Of a stretch of 37,579 nt of DNA, positions 17,462 through 27,042 are shown in pieces; position 1 is the first letter of the stretch; each line of letters begins with the position of its first letter. Under the pieces are notes generated by a model that saw only the letters and a list, made by a program, of their open reading frames with translations, was not told where the DNA came from and made no database searches. The translations under genes and the position numbers were made by a program. Origin of the DNA: Verrucomicrobia bacterium UBA3222. Its GTDB lineage: Bacteria > Verrucomicrobiota > Verrucomicrobiia > Opitutales > UBA9783. Location: assembly GCA_002363035.1 (NCBI GenBank), contig DEWA01000001.1, forward strand, positions 1 through 37,579, read 5' to 3'.

Positions 17462-17488
17462 TTGACAAAGCATTTGGAACCTTACAAT
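17462..17488 (+). promoter_or_regulatory. Promoter of the 1636-residue protein gene
   Basis: TTGACA at 17462-17467 is a perfect -35 box. TACAAT at 17483-17488 is a good -10 box, 15 bases away, two fewer than the optimum. Transcription would begin at the first of the tandem repeats. Confidence 0.6.
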
Positions 17489-17490
17489 AG

Positions 17491-17552
17491 TAAGCATGCA
17501 TCCATAAGCATGCATCCATAAGCATGCATCCATAAGCATGCATCCATAAGCA
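17491..17552 (+). repeat. 14-bp tandem repeat, 4.4 copies, in the leader of the giant gene
   Basis: The unit TAAGCATGCATCCA is repeated four times without a mismatch, followed by the first six bases of a fifth copy. It lies between the promoter and the ribosome-binding site. Every unit contains ATG CAT CCA and runs into the TAA of the next, so each copy is a complete three-codon open frame. Perfect identity points to recent expansion and possible copy-number variation. Confidence 0.95.
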
Positions 17553-17578
17553 AAAGAAGAAAAAAAGAAGGAATAAAT

Positions 17579-20500
17579 ATGCCAAAGTTCAGTGATGTTG
17601 TGAATTTAAGCGCGGCGATGAAAGCTGCCACCTGGGCTGGAACGGGGGTGCTTACTACAGTGACCGTTCAGAATTTTACGGGTCCTTCGGAATCTTCGAA
17701 AGCTCCGCAAAGAGAGGAAGTGCGGGGAGATCAGAAGAAAATAGGTTTCGAAATTGAACAGCTATCGGCAGCGCTGGAGAAAGAAAAACGAGAGGTGGAA
17801 ATGTCGCGGGAAGACCTCGCCAAAAGATGGGCGGATCTGCGAGAGGCGAAGGCAGCGTTTCAACAAATTCAACAAACGCAACAGGCGGTGACAACAGCGG
17901 TTGTTGTTGAGGAACCGGCGAAAGCCGTTGCGGCCACGACGGTCGAACCGGAAGAAGCTCCGACACCGCCGGAAGCGAAAAAGGAAATGCCTGTTGCGCC
18001 GATTCCGCGAATAAATACACCGAAACGTCCGGCGGTTTTCGACGGTGGTGGCAGTAAAGAAAAACCTGTTGAAACGACAAACAAAAACAATACCTCCGAA
18101 CCGTCGGTCGCCTTCGGATCGTCGGGCGATGTGGTAACGACCGAAAAAGGCGGTGCGGCTCCCAATGCCGAAACGGAACTCCTGCGAAAAGAAGTCGAAA
18201 ACTTAGGGCGACGGCTTGCGGAAAAGGATGATGCGTCGAGAGAACGGGAGTTGAGAGAACGGGAGGAACGTCTGCGCGAACAGGAAAGAGCGTTATCGGA
18301 AAAACTCTGGAAACGAAATGTGGAGCCAAAGGCGACTCAAACGGATGATCGCTTATCCGATGCGGCGACAGGCAACGACGAGCCTGCCAATAAACCGGAT
18401 TCAAAAGAGTTAGAAAACTACCCCGGAATGCGTGGAGCGGATGCAGATCAGTTAAAAGAAAGCAGGGAAGTTGAGGTGTCTATAAGCGGTTCACCGAAGA
18501 AACCGGACACGGACGGAATCCAGAATAAAACAACAGATGCTGCCGCACACACAATTGGTTCGAATGATTCGAACGTTAGTTCTGAGAGAAAAATTAATCC
18601 AGTACCGGCGCGTGAGGAAAAAAACAATGTATCGACAATGAACAAAAATTCAGTGTTGCCTGTCGTCAACCCAATGCCTGTAGTCAACTCAGTGCCTGTC
18701 GTCAACCAAGCGCCTGTAGTCGTTGGAGAAGGAGAGGCTATTCCGCCGCCTCCTCCGCCGCCTCCTCCGCCGCCTCCTCCGCCAGTGATTTCGAATCCTC
18801 AAGGGATTCCGACTCCTCCAACGATTCCGCCTCCTCCAGGGATTCCGAATCCTCCAATGCCAGGGACTATTCCGAATTCTCCAGGAGGACTTCAGAGGCC
18901 GGCATCAGTGAAAGCGTTTGTGCAGAAATTAGAGAACGAATTCACTCCCGCGTTGGAAGAAGTGAAAAAAGAACTCAAGGAAAAAGCAGAGGAAAAACGT
19001 AAGATCGCTAAAGAGGCTGAGCTTTTAAGCTCTCTAAAAGCGTGGCATCCGATTGCCATGGCACGTAGATGCATTAAGGATTTGGATGACGATGATAAGG
19101 TAATCGAGGAAAATAAAAGAAGAAAGACAGAAGGGAAGCAAGAAGTTACTCCATTGAACCGGAATACTTTTGCGCAAAACACTTGCATAGCGTTAGACAA
19201 ATGTGCAAAGGATCTCAAAAAAGACCCTCTTTTTGAGGATTTTGGTTTTAACGACTGCATGATGCGGTTGTTGTTGATGTTTGAAGCTCCGGATACAGAG
19301 AACGAAAAAACCGTCTTGGAGATTTTTCAGGAAAAATTGTCGTCATACTGGTTGGATGCTTTTACGTATTTCGTAACGACGCCCAAGGGTGAATTGGTAA
19401 AAGCGTATGAAGCTTATAAGCAAAAAATGGTCGACCGTATCCAAAAAACCGACAAGGGTTACTGTTGTTACGGTTTCCCGAAAGGTGAGGTAAAACATTA
19501 TAGTACTTCTGAAGAATGTTGCAAGGATTGTGTTGATTTCGTCGTTTTCGATAAAAAAAAGGAGGATACCTTCGATGATTCCAGATACGCCGAATTGTTA
19601 TATCGGTATGTGTCCCAATGCGATACTGTTGCAAGATGCCAAAAAACCGATTTGGAAACATTGCGGGATGATTACATAATGCGCCTTGCAAAACTGTTGC
19701 TTCGAAATAAACTCCCGTCAAGCGGTTCAATCGATTCTGCGCGTCGCAACAGTCTTTTGAGATCTGTGATTGAAGAGGTTACTAAAGAGGTTACATCAAA
19801 TTGCACCGAGAAAAAGTTAACAGAAGCCGAAAAAGAAGCCGAAAAAAAACATAAAAGTGAAGAAATTCGAATCCTCATTCGTATGAACCAAGATTTGCTA
19901 TTTGAGAAAATAGCGGAGACAAAGGAATTGGGGACAAAGGATGGGAATGTTCGTTTCATAAAAATCGTGGAAATGGCGTTGAGCAAAATGACAAAAAAGG
20001 TTTCAAAAACGGAAGGAGACAATTGGTTGTTGCACTTGGATACCGCCCTTTTTTCCTTTTTTGGAATAAACAGCTTAAGTACACCGAAAATACCGCACTC
20101 TAAAGTATGGTTTTCCGATACAGATATCGAGAACGCGTTGGAAGATCTTAAGCAGAAAATGGATAGCAAAAAAGACGCTAGTATGGAAGAGCTTAAAGGG
20201 ATGGTGAGGCTCTACTTTTTGCAAAAAATGAATGGGAGTGTAGATAATATGCGTGATGATAATACATCGAAAAAGTTCCGCGCTAGCCTGAGTTCAGCTT
20301 TGAGAGGCTCCGGTTTGTTTGCCGGTAGATCCCAAATCACAAAGGCACTCCACAACGTAAAAGAAGAAGATCTGAAAAGAGTCCTATCAGAGCTTCTAAA
20401 CTACTGGAATACATTGGTGAAAGATTTCAAGCAATACGCATCTTTCCTAAAGATGAAGACTACAAAGATGGAAAAGGGGAATGCAGTCGAAGCAGTTGTT

Positions 20501-22489
20501 CCTATGACCCCCGAATATTTCGAGAAAATAATGTCTGAAGAGGCCGGGGGCATACTGAAAGCGGAAACGTACACCAACCTTGCCGAAAAAGAACGCAAGG
20601 CGTACTCGCAGGCAAAACTTTTCCCTATTGCTTCAAAACTTCGGCAGATTGTTATAGATTCCCGCGACAACAAAAGTGATACCCTGACGGTCAAATTTGA
20701 TGCGAATGAGTACCTACGCATGCAGGAGGCCTCCGCCAAATGCAAAGGTCTTTTGAAACTTGTGCTGTCGTACGCAAAGGTTAAAAAACTGGTCTTAGAG
20801 GGACCGTGGATCTGTGAGTTTTTGGCGTCCTGCCCGAAAGATAACGTAAAGTCGCTGACACTCAAAAACGGCATCTTCGGTACCAATTGTTTGGGTAAGA
20901 TTTCCACATCAATCGATGAAGTAACGTTCGAAGGAATGGAGTTAGGAACGTTAGAAGCTTTGTGGCAATTTATTTATATGGAGACAGGTAATAGCTTGAC
21001 TCTTAGAAACGTTAAGTGCGGAGAAGATTATTACGAGGGTGAAACGGGAGCCATTCAAGAGATTCGAGGCAATGGTGCCACGGTTAAAACCGAGGGATGT
21101 CTGTGGTACCACAAAACCGGCATCCGTCCGACAGGATTGGGAGCCGCGGGTGCTCCGATGGGGGCTCCAGCAAACGCAAGCACAGTTCCGGGCTCGTTGG
21201 GCGCAGTTTCGGGCTCGTTGGCAAACACGGCGACCCGTTCCTTCGGTTCAAGGACCAATACAAAGGCAAAATTCGGTAAGTATCCCTCCAATCCCGGAGC
21301 GACTCCAGCTAGAAGTAATTTCACATTCCCACAACTGAAGACAAAACAACAAACCACAAACACAGTTCCGAGCTCGTCGGCAAAGAATTCCTTCGGTTCA
21401 AGGAACAAATTCAACTACTCCGGTTACGGAAATCCCGAAACGAACTCAGGTGGAAGTAATTTCACACTCCCAAGCCTGAAAAAAGCACCACCAAAAACAA
21501 GCGCTCCGGTGTCAACCGCGAATCCACTTAATCTTGCGGCTATGCGTGGTAACCTGAAGTCAAAACAAACAACAAACGCAAATCAGAACCCGTCGCCAGA
21601 CGAGGATGCGTTCAGTCACTTCGGTATAAAGAAAAAGCTAAAACCTGTTATGCACAAAGGAATGTTGAATGAAAAAGACAAGGAGGATCTTAAAAAAGAG
21701 TTCAACAACAGTAGAGTTAAAAACGGGGAGGATATTGAAAGACTCCTATTGGAACGGTTGATGCAGGAATGGGATAAAGTTCCTGAGGGAGAACCTATTC
21801 CCGTGGATGTACCTTTTTGCAAGACTCACCTGAAAGAAGTAATTAAAGCGGCGGATGGGTTTGCAAAAACTCGAGGCACCGACCCGGGGATTTGCTTATC
21901 AGGAGATTTTGACGAAGATAATAGTACTGCTGCATTTGATGATTCGGCAATGGTAGAGGTGGTGGAAGCACTGAAAGATGTGAAGAAGATAAAAACGGAT
22001 ATGAAATCAGAAAATGGAGCGAACATCGCTTTCCAAGGCCAGTTATTCGGAACAATGTCTAGATTCAAAAGGAATGGAAAGGGTGTGAAAACTGAGGAAA
22101 TTGAGATATCCGGTTGGAATAGAGACAGTGAGGATTCAGGGAAGGTTTTGGAGGCAGTTGGGAAATTGGGTTTGAAAAAATTCGAAGTCTCAAATATGCA
22201 TGAAGACATGCTTAGAAGCTCCAATTTTTCCACTTCTAATACAAAAAACTGGGAGAACCTTCTTAATAATACCAAAAATGTTTCGTTCAAAAACCAAAAA
22301 ATGAATTCAACTGCTTTGGATGGTCTTTTCCGGGCGGTCAAGAACGTGAAGAAAAGCGTGAAGAAGAAGGGAGGCCAAATGCCCCATATTGAGCTTCCGC
22401 TCCCACCAGCAAAAAAAACTGGAGCCACTAGAAAAACCTGTGAAGAGCTAGTGACGGAAAAAATCATCCATGAGATAACGACTCTTTAG
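17579..22489 (+). CDS. Giant proline-rich coiled-coil protein of unknown function, 1636 residues
   Basis: I do not recognise the family. Order of parts: a weakly hydrophobic N-terminus (about residues 10-32); a charged coiled coil (52-100); low-complexity P/A/T/E sequence; a second coiled coil rich in E-R-E (196-245); three and a half VVN-P repeats (361-381); 14 consecutive prolines (389-402) followed by IP-PP-IPPPPG repeats to about 435; a charged helix; a large region with Cys pairs (GYCCYG, EECCKDC, near 629-653); a leucine-rich-repeat-like segment (about 1055-1160); two related G/S/N-rich repeats with FGSR (about 1220-1315); and a second LRR-like C-terminal module. AAGGA precedes the ATG. 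Lys/Glu-rich composition differs from the neighbours. Proline tracts plus coiled coils recall actin-nucleator or host-directed proteins, but that is speculation. Confidence 0.85.
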   Translation: MPKFSDVVNLSAAMKAATWAGTGVLTTVTVQNFTGPSESSKAPQREEVRGDQKKIGFEIEQLSAALEKEKREVEMSREDLAKRWADLREAKAAFQQIQQTQQAVTTAVVVEEPAKAVAATTVEPEEAPTPPEAKKEMPVAPIPRINTPKRPAVFDGGGSKEKPVETTNKNNTSEPSVAFGSSGDVVTTEKGGAAPNAETELLRKEVENLGRRLAEKDDASRERELREREERLREQERALSEKLWKRNVEPKATQTDDRLSDAATGNDEPANKPDSKELENYPGMRGADADQLKESREVEVSISGSPKKPDTDGIQNKTTDAAAHTIGSNDSNVSSERKINPVPAREEKNNVSTMNKNSVLPVVNPMPVVNSVPVVNQAPVVVGEGEAIPPPPPPPPPPPPPPVISNPQGIPTPPTIPPPPGIPNPPMPGTIPNSPGGLQRPASVKAFVQKLENEFTPALEEVKKELKEKAEEKRKIAKEAELLSSLKAWHPIAMARRCIKDLDDDDKVIEENKRRKTEGKQEVTPLNRNTFAQNTCIALDKCAKDLKKDPLFEDFGFNDCMMRLLLMFEAPDTENEKTVLEIFQEKLSSYWLDAFTYFVTTPKGELVKAYEAYKQKMVDRIQKTDKGYCCYGFPKGEVKHYSTSEECCKDCVDFVVFDKKKEDTFDDSRYAELLYRYVSQCDTVARCQKTDLETLRDDYIMRLAKLLLRNKLPSSGSIDSARRNSLLRSVIEEVTKEVTSNCTEKKLTEAEKEAEKKHKSEEIRILIRMNQDLLFEKIAETKELGTKDGNVRFIKIVEMALSKMTKKVSKTEGDNWLLHLDTALFSFFGINSLSTPKIPHSKVWFSDTDIENALEDLKQKMDSKKDASMEELKGMVRLYFLQKMNGSVDNMRDDNTSKKFRASLSSALRGSGLFAGRSQITKALHNVKEEDLKRVLSELLNYWNTLVKDFKQYASFLKMKTTKMEKGNAVEAVVPMTPEYFEKIMSEEAGGILKAETYTNLAEKERKAYSQAKLFPIASKLRQIVIDSRDNKSDTLTVKFDANEYLRMQEASAKCKGLLKLVLSYAKVKKLVLEGPWICEFLASCPKDNVKSLTLKNGIFGTNCLGKISTSIDEVTFEGMELGTLEALWQFIYMETGNSLTLRNVKCGEDYYEGETGAIQEIRGNGATVKTEGCLWYHKTGIRPTGLGAAGAPMGAPANASTVPGSLGAVSGSLANTATRSFGSRTNTKAKFGKYPSNPGATPARSNFTFPQLKTKQQTTNTVPSSSAKNSFGSRNKFNYSGYGNPETNSGGSNFTLPSLKKAPPKTSAPVSTANPLNLAAMRGNLKSKQTTNANQNPSPDEDAFSHFGIKKKLKPVMHKGMLNEKDKEDLKKEFNNSRVKNGEDIERLLLERLMQEWDKVPEGEPIPVDVPFCKTHLKEVIKAADGFAKTRGTDPGICLSGDFDEDNSTAAFDDSAMVEVVEALKDVKKIKTDMKSENGANIAFQGQLFGTMSRFKRNGKGVKTEEIEISGWNRDSEDSGKVLEAVGKLGLKKFEVSNMHEDMLRSSNFSTSNTKNWENLLNNTKNVSFKNQKMNSTALDGLFRAVKNVKKSVKKKGGQMPHIELPLPPAKKTGATRKTCEELVTEKIIHEITTL
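18659..18722 (+). repeat. 18-bp coding repeat, about 3.5 copies
   Basis: Units related to CCTGTCGTCAACCCAATG occur at 18659, 18677 and 18695, with a partial copy at 18713. They encode PVVN-x-(M/V/A) repeats inside the giant protein, and keep the reading frame. Confidence 0.85.
18743..18784 (+). repeat. Polyproline tract, 12-bp coding repeat
   Basis: CCGCCGCCTCCT is repeated three and a half times and encodes 14 consecutive prolines. The regular alternation of CCG and CCT pairs shows that it grew by duplication. Such a run normally needs elongation factor P for efficient translation. Confidence 0.9.
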
Positions 22490-22515
22490 GGTTTTCGGTC
22501 TTGATCAGGAAGTCG

Positions 22516-22690
22516 TGCATTGGGGGATTGGAGGCTTTAAGTCCGAAAAAACAGAAGAGCCCGGAAAAGGTTTTGCCGGATCCGGGTTCGATTACCCGTG
22601 CGGATGCAACGAAGACTATAGATGCGAGAGTTCTCGCAGTGGTTCATATTGACATTCGTCGAATTTTTGAAAGCATATCAATTTATAAGA
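22516..22690. repeat. Duplicated intergenic element, copy A
   Basis: It shares the order of motifs with the copy at 22905-23060. Its hairpin pairs GAGCCCGG with CCGGGTTC. On the minus strand this is followed by TTCTGTTTTTTCGG, which is terminator-like. Confidence 0.6.
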
Positions 22691-22904
22691 GCAACGGAGC
22701 GCATCGGTTGCCTTTGTGAGTGAAAATCTTTGTCAAATCGCGCTCAAAACGCAGTCGGAAGCGGCAGGAATTCTCAAAACAAAACCCGACGGGACTGCCT
22801 CTTCTTATTGCCGTCCGCCTTCAACGACGACAAAACAATCCGCGTTATTCAAATTTTCGGTACTTCCGCCTGTGCCCGCACTTGCCGAAACTTGCTTCAC
22901 CCAT

Positions 22905-23060
22905 TGGGTATGACCGACTTCGAATCCAAAAAAACAACAGAACCGGAAAAGTTTTTTCCGGTTCTGTTATCTGTGCGGAGGGCAACGAAGACCATGGGAT
23001 GTACAGTTTCTTACAATGGTTAATATTGACATTTTTTCGAAATCTTGAAAAGCTGATACT
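22905..23060. repeat. Duplicated intergenic element, copy B
   Basis: Its hairpin is perfect: ACAGAACCGGAAAA pairs with TTTTCCGGTTCTGT around a three-base loop. On the minus strand the stem is followed by TGTTTTTTTGG. The bases that differ from copy A keep the stem paired. Confidence 0.65.
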
Positions 23061-23066
23061 GTATTT

Positions 23067-23140
23067 TGCCCGATGGTGTAACGGTAGCACAAAAGATTCT
23101 GGCTCTTTTTGTCGAGGTTCGAATCCTTGTCGGGCAGCCA
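23067..23140 (+). tRNA. tRNA-Gln, anticodon CUG
   Basis: Acceptor stem TGCCCGA pairs with TCGGGCA. The D arm contains GTAACGGTAGCAC. The anticodon stem AAAGA/TCTTT encloses TTCTGGC with anticodon CTG. The T arm has GGTTCGAATCC, and CCA is encoded. The U1-A72 pair and discriminator G are typical of tRNA-Gln. Confidence 0.93.
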
Positions 23141-23164
23141 GGGGGGGGTGTTGAATGCCTCAAA

Positions 23165-23199
23165 ACCGAAAAAGCAATGGAACTGGGCTTTTTTTCGGT
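23165..23199 (+). terminator. Terminator after tRNA-Gln
   Basis: ACCGAAAAAGC pairs with GCTTTTTTTCGGT around an eleven-base loop, leaving two unpaired T residues. The T run is inside the 3' arm, so it could work in both directions. It lies 25 bases beyond the tRNA. Confidence 0.6.
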
Positions 23200-23745
23200 A
23201 AGGATTGATGGCAATATGGGTACGGCAGAAATAAGCCGTTGTTTCTGTGATTTTCGGAGGTTGTTGTTGATATTCGTCTGGTTTTTGGGCTTACGGTATT
23301 TTGTTTTTTCATTGGTGCAACGGTGGTATGAGAGTCTTCGGTGCTTTTTGCGTTGGTTGAATTCTTAACAGACAGCCGTGGTAAATCGGCTGGATGGATT
23401 TTGAGGTGCTGCAACGATTTTACGGAGGTTGTCGTCGGGGTGTTTTGTTTTCTACGTTGAGGTTTTAAATGGTCGAAGGACTTTTGATGGTGTAGGCATA
23501 GTTTCTGCACATTTCTGTGTCATCATCTGTTGCTTCCTATCAAATGCCAATCATGATATTTTTCCGCATTCAATAGTCTTTTCGATAAATTTCGGAACAG
23601 GTTGTCAGATAAAATTGAAACCGATCGGATTTTAATAAAGGTCGCCCCGCAGAGCTTGCAATATTTAACGAGATGTGCGGTATATTTCGAAGCACCTTCT
23701 TCCTTGTATTTTCCGCGAAAAACGCCACAATAAAAAAGATACTGT
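23200..23745. other. Intergenic region upstream of secA
   Basis: I find no gene with a credible start or family resemblance in this stretch of about 545 bases. The A+T-rich part near 23690-23740 should contain the secA promoter, but no clear box pair was seen. Confidence 0.4.
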
Positions 23746-26697
23746 ATGTTTAAAAACTTTCTAAAGCATTTTGTCGGACGGCATTATCGAAAATTTCAGA
23801 AATCCTGCGAACCGATTGTGAAGAAAATCAATGCGTTGGAGCAGGAAATGCAGTCCTGGCCGGAGGAAAAAGTCAAAGCGCAGACGGAGGTTTTCAGGGA
23901 GCGGTTGCGGAACGGCGAAAAACTCGATGATTTGCTTCCCGAAGCGTTTGCGACCGTCAAGAATGCGGCGCGGCGTTTGTGCGGGACGACGGCGGACGTG
24001 TGCGGGCACGAAGCGACCTGGGATATGATACACTACGATGTCCAGTTGCTCGGCGGCATTGCATTACACCGCGGTTACATTGCCGAAATGGCGACCGGTG
24101 AAGGTAAAACGCTTGTGGCGACGTTGCCGTTGTATTTGAATGCCCTGAGCGGTAAAAACTGCCAGCTGGTGACGGTCAACGATTACCTGGCGCGGCGCGA
24201 CTCGGCGTGGATGGGGCATTTATTTACGTACCTGGGGCTGACGGTCGGTTGCATCCAGCACGACATGGGCTTTGAGGAGCGTTACGAAGCCTATCGTCGG
24301 GACATCACCTACGGAACGGCGTCGGAATTTGGCTTCGACTATCTGCGCGACAACGGAATGGCGTTGCGTGCGGAAGAACAGGTGCAGAAAGATCATTATT
24401 TCTGCATTGTCGACGAAGTCGATTCGGTGCTTATCGACGAAGCGCGAACGCCGTTGATTATTTCGGGCGAAGCGGAGAACGACGATTCGGGCGCGTTGTT
24501 TATTCAGTTGCGCGCCGGCATTCAGCGTCTGTATCAACTGCAAACGCGTTTATGCGCGCAGTTAACCGATGAAGCAAAACCCCTTCTTGCGGAGGGTTTA
24601 AAAGCGGAAGAGTTCGAAAAGGGCTTGGAGAAACTGTATCAGGTCAAAATGGCGAATCCGAAGAACCCCGTTTTGTTGCATTTATTGGAAGAAGGGCGCA
24701 TTTGTCGGGCGTACAATAAATTCGAGACGCAACTTTCGGCGGAATACAATCGACAGCGCGCATACGATTTGAAGGAGGAGCTTTATTATACGGTCGAGGA
24801 AAAGTTCCAACAAGCCGACCTAACGGAAAAAGGTCGTACGGCGTTAAATCCGCAGGATAAAGATGCTTTTACGCTTCCAGATTTGCCGACGCTGTTCAGC
24901 ATCATCGACGGCGATCCGTCTTTAACGCCGCAACAAAAGCAGGGCAAACGTCAGGAGGCGGAAGTTCTTTTTAACGCCAGAAGCAGTTCCATTCACTGCA
25001 TCAGTCAGCTGTTGCGCGCCTACACGTTGTATCAGCGCGACGACCAGTACATGGTGGCGGACGGGAAGGTGATTATCATCGACGAAAATACCGGGCGCGC
25101 CATGCCGGGACGCCGTTGGAGCGAAGGCTTGCACCAGGCGATTGAAGCGAAAGAGGGCTTGCGTCCCGAAAAGGAATCCAAAACCTACGCGACGATTACG
25201 TTGCAAAATTACTTCCGCATGTATGAAAAACTGGCGGGCATGACGGGAACGGCGGAGACGGAAGCGCAGGAATTTTTTGACATTTACCGCCTCAAAGTGA
25301 TGGCGATCCCCACCAACAAGCCGTGCATTCGCAAGGACGATAACGATGTTGTTTTTAAAACCCGACGCGCGAAATACAAAGCGGTATTGGAGGATATTAA
25401 GGCGGCGCATGCCAAAGGACAGCCGGTATTGGTCGGCACCACCTCGGTGGAAGCGTCCGAGTTACTGAGTCGGTTGCTGAAGAACGCAAAGATCCCGCAT
25501 ACGGTGCTCAATGCCAAATATCACCAGCAGGAAGCGGAAATCGTGGCGCAGGCGGGCAACAAAGGTGCGGTGACGATTGCGACCAACATGGCGGGGCGCG
25601 GTACCGACATTAAATTGGGCGAAGGCGTTGCCGAGCTCGGCGGTTTGTTCGTGATGGGAACGGAACGGCACGAATCGCGGCGCATTGACCGTCAGCTGCG
25701 CGGTCGTTGTTCCCGTCAGGGCGATCCCGGGCGGTCGAAGTTTTATATTTCGCTGGAAGACAATTTAATGCGGCTGTTTGCCAATGCCGGGCGCATCGGG
25801 GCGTTTTTGGAACGTTCCATGGAAGATGACGAAGCGTTGGATCACCCCATTCTCAACCATTCCATTCAATCGGCACAGAAAAAAGTGGAACAGCGCAATT
25901 ATTCGGTGCGCAAGCGTTTGTTGCAATACGACGACGTGCTCAATAAACAGCGCACCATTGTGTACAATCTGCGCAACGAAACGCTCCGTATCGAGGAACC
26001 GATTGCGTTGGTGTGGGATTTGGTTTCGGAGGAACTCAATCAACGCCTGTCGCCGTTGGACGAAAAGATCGGTGTACAGCAACATCGGGAGCTTTTGGAG
26101 CAGTTTGTGAACTGGCTGAACATTCAGGTACCGCTGTTTTTGGATGTTCAAACCCTGGAACACCGTTCGCGTGCGCAGATCGTCGACGACCTCATGGCAA
26201 AATTGAAATCCGCGTATGAGGAAAAACAGACCATTGAGGGCAAGGAAATCAGCACGCAAATCGTCCGCTGGGTGTTGTTGCGCGCCATCGACAAAAACTG
26301 GCAGGAACAGTTGACGGAACTCGATGATTTGCGCCAAAGCATCGGGTTGCGCGGTTACGGACAGCGCGATCCGTTGGTGGAATATAAAATGGAAGCCTAC
26401 CACTGCTTCGAACGAATGGTGTCGCAGATGCGACAGGACGTGTGCTTCCATTTGTTCCGTTCCTCCACGCGCCCAGAGAACATTGATGCCTTGGTAGCAA
26501 GCGTGCGCCATCATTTACGTCCGATTGATACAAAGGAAGAACCGACATCCGCCTTGGAAGAACCGAAGCCTGCCGCTTCCGAAATCGAACTGCCGAAACC
26601 GATCAAGCGCGATTTGCCGAAGGTCGGTCGCAACGATCCGTGCCCCTGCGGCAGCGGCAAGAAATATAAGAAGTGTTGCGGGCAGGGGGAGGAATAA
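23746..26697 (+). CDS. secA: Preprotein translocase ATPase SecA
   Basis: SecA is the cytoplasmic motor that drives unfolded preproteins through SecYEG. Motifs seen are Walker A MATGEGKT near residue 115, the [19 protein letters not shown]alker B region, the [22 protein letters not shown] segment, [24 protein letters not shown], and [15 protein letters not shown]. The C-terminal zinc motif [13 protein letters not shown] binds SecB or ribosomes. At 983 residues it is longer than the E. coli protein (901). Between the IISG motif and [15 protein letters not shown] there is a long helical, charged insertion (about residues 245-440) of the kind seen in Bacteroidetes and PVC SecA. No strong ribosome-binding site is visible. 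Confidence 0.98.
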   Translation: MFKNFLKHFVGRHYRKFQKSCEPIVKKINALEQEMQSWPEEKVKAQTEVFRERLRNGEKLDDLLPEAFATVKNAARRLCGTTADVCGHEATWDMIHYDVQLLGGIALHRGYIAEMATGEGKTLVATLPLYLNALSGKNCQLVTVNDYLARRDSAWMGHLFTYLGLTVGCIQHDMGFEERYEAYRRDITYGTASEFGFDYLRDNGMALRAEEQVQKDHYFCIVDEVDSVLIDEARTPLIISGEAENDDSGALFIQLRAGIQRLYQLQTRLCAQLTDEAKPLLAEGLKAEEFEKGLEKLYQVKMANPKNPVLLHLLEEGRICRAYNKFETQLSAEYNRQRAYDLKEELYYTVEEKFQQADLTEKGRTALNPQDKDAFTLPDLPTLFSIIDGDPSLTPQQKQGKRQEAEVLFNARSSSIHCISQLLRAYTLYQRDDQYMVADGKVIIIDENTGRAMPGRRWSEGLHQAIEAKEGLRPEKESKTYATITLQNYFRMYEKLAGMTGTAETEAQEFFDIYRLKVMAIPTNKPCIRKDDNDVVFKTRRAKYKAVLEDIKAAHAKGQPVLVGTTSVEASELLSRLLKNAKIPHTVLNAKYHQQEAEIVAQAGNKGAVTIATNMAGRGTDIKLGEGVAELGGLFVMGTERHESRRIDRQLRGRCSRQGDPGRSKFYISLEDNLMRLFANAGRIGAFLERSMEDDEALDHPILNHSIQSAQKKVEQRNYSVRKRLLQYDDVLNKQRTIVYNLRNETLRIEEPIALVWDLVSEELNQRLSPLDEKIGVQQHRELLEQFVNWLNIQVPLFLDVQTLEHRSRAQIVDDLMAKLKSAYEEKQTIEGKEISTQIVRWVLLRAIDKNWQEQLTELDDLRQSIGLRGYGQRDPLVEYKMEAYHCFERMVSQMRQDVCFHLFRSSTRPENIDALVASVRHHLRPIDTKEEPTSALEEPKPAASEIELPKPIKRDLPKVGRNDPCPCGSGKKYKKCCGQGEE

Positions 26698-27042
26698 AAG
26701 CGGTGTTATAAACGGCGGTCGAGATTTCGGATGATTGCGAACGCGATAAAGACGCAGGCGGGATTTTTCGACGGAAGGTGTTGAAGTTGCTGGAATTTTC
26801 TGTCGCCGTGTTTAAAAGTGTTTCCCGTTTTTTTCAACGTTCCGCCGACTTAACCTTGGTGGTTCCTTCCCGAAGTTTCGGTTAACCATTTTCCGCGGTA
26901 CGTTCACGCCGTATATACCGAGGGCTTTCGGAAAACAAACCGCGTTTGGCATTGATGTTTTGTCGGTATCGTGATGTTGACGGCGGTTTCGTTTGTTTTG
27001 AGTGAAAATTTTTTGGAAAATATCTGTGTAAAAGGGGTTCGA
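26698..27042. other. Intergenic region after secA
   Basis: Nothing convincing is seen: no T-tailed hairpin directly after secA and no RNA gene. A short CCGAA-GT-TTCGG stem near 26871 is too small to interpret. Confidence 0.35.

Larger units (their letters stand above)
22490..23066. other. Intergenic region with two diverged copies of one element
   Basis: No protein gene is supported. Two stretches, about 22515-22690 and 22905-23060, are imperfect direct copies. Each holds, in order, CCATTGGG-like sequence, an A-rich run, a G+C-rich hairpin, GCGGA(g/t)G-CAACGAAGAC and ATATTGACAT. The second copy leads into tRNA-Gln, whose promoter is probably within it (GATACT seven bases before the tRNA). 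Confidence 0.55.

Noticed and set aside
17491..17552. CRISPR array
   Set aside because: The units are directly contiguous 14-mers without spacers, so this is a plain tandem repeat.
22575..22615. tRNA remnant in copy A (GGGTTCGATTACCC resembles a T arm)
   Set aside because: No acceptor, D or anticodon arms can be fitted around it, and the loop has the wrong size.
22720..23154. 144-residue open frame overlapping the second intergenic element and tRNA-Gln
   Set aside because: It runs through a tRNA gene and a hairpin element, has an Arg/Ser-rich composition without structure, and competes with equally long frames on both strands.
23160..23510. 116-residue minus-strand frame upstream of secA
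   Set aside because: Low-complexity T/K/S/H composition, no start signal, and it includes the tRNA-Gln terminator.
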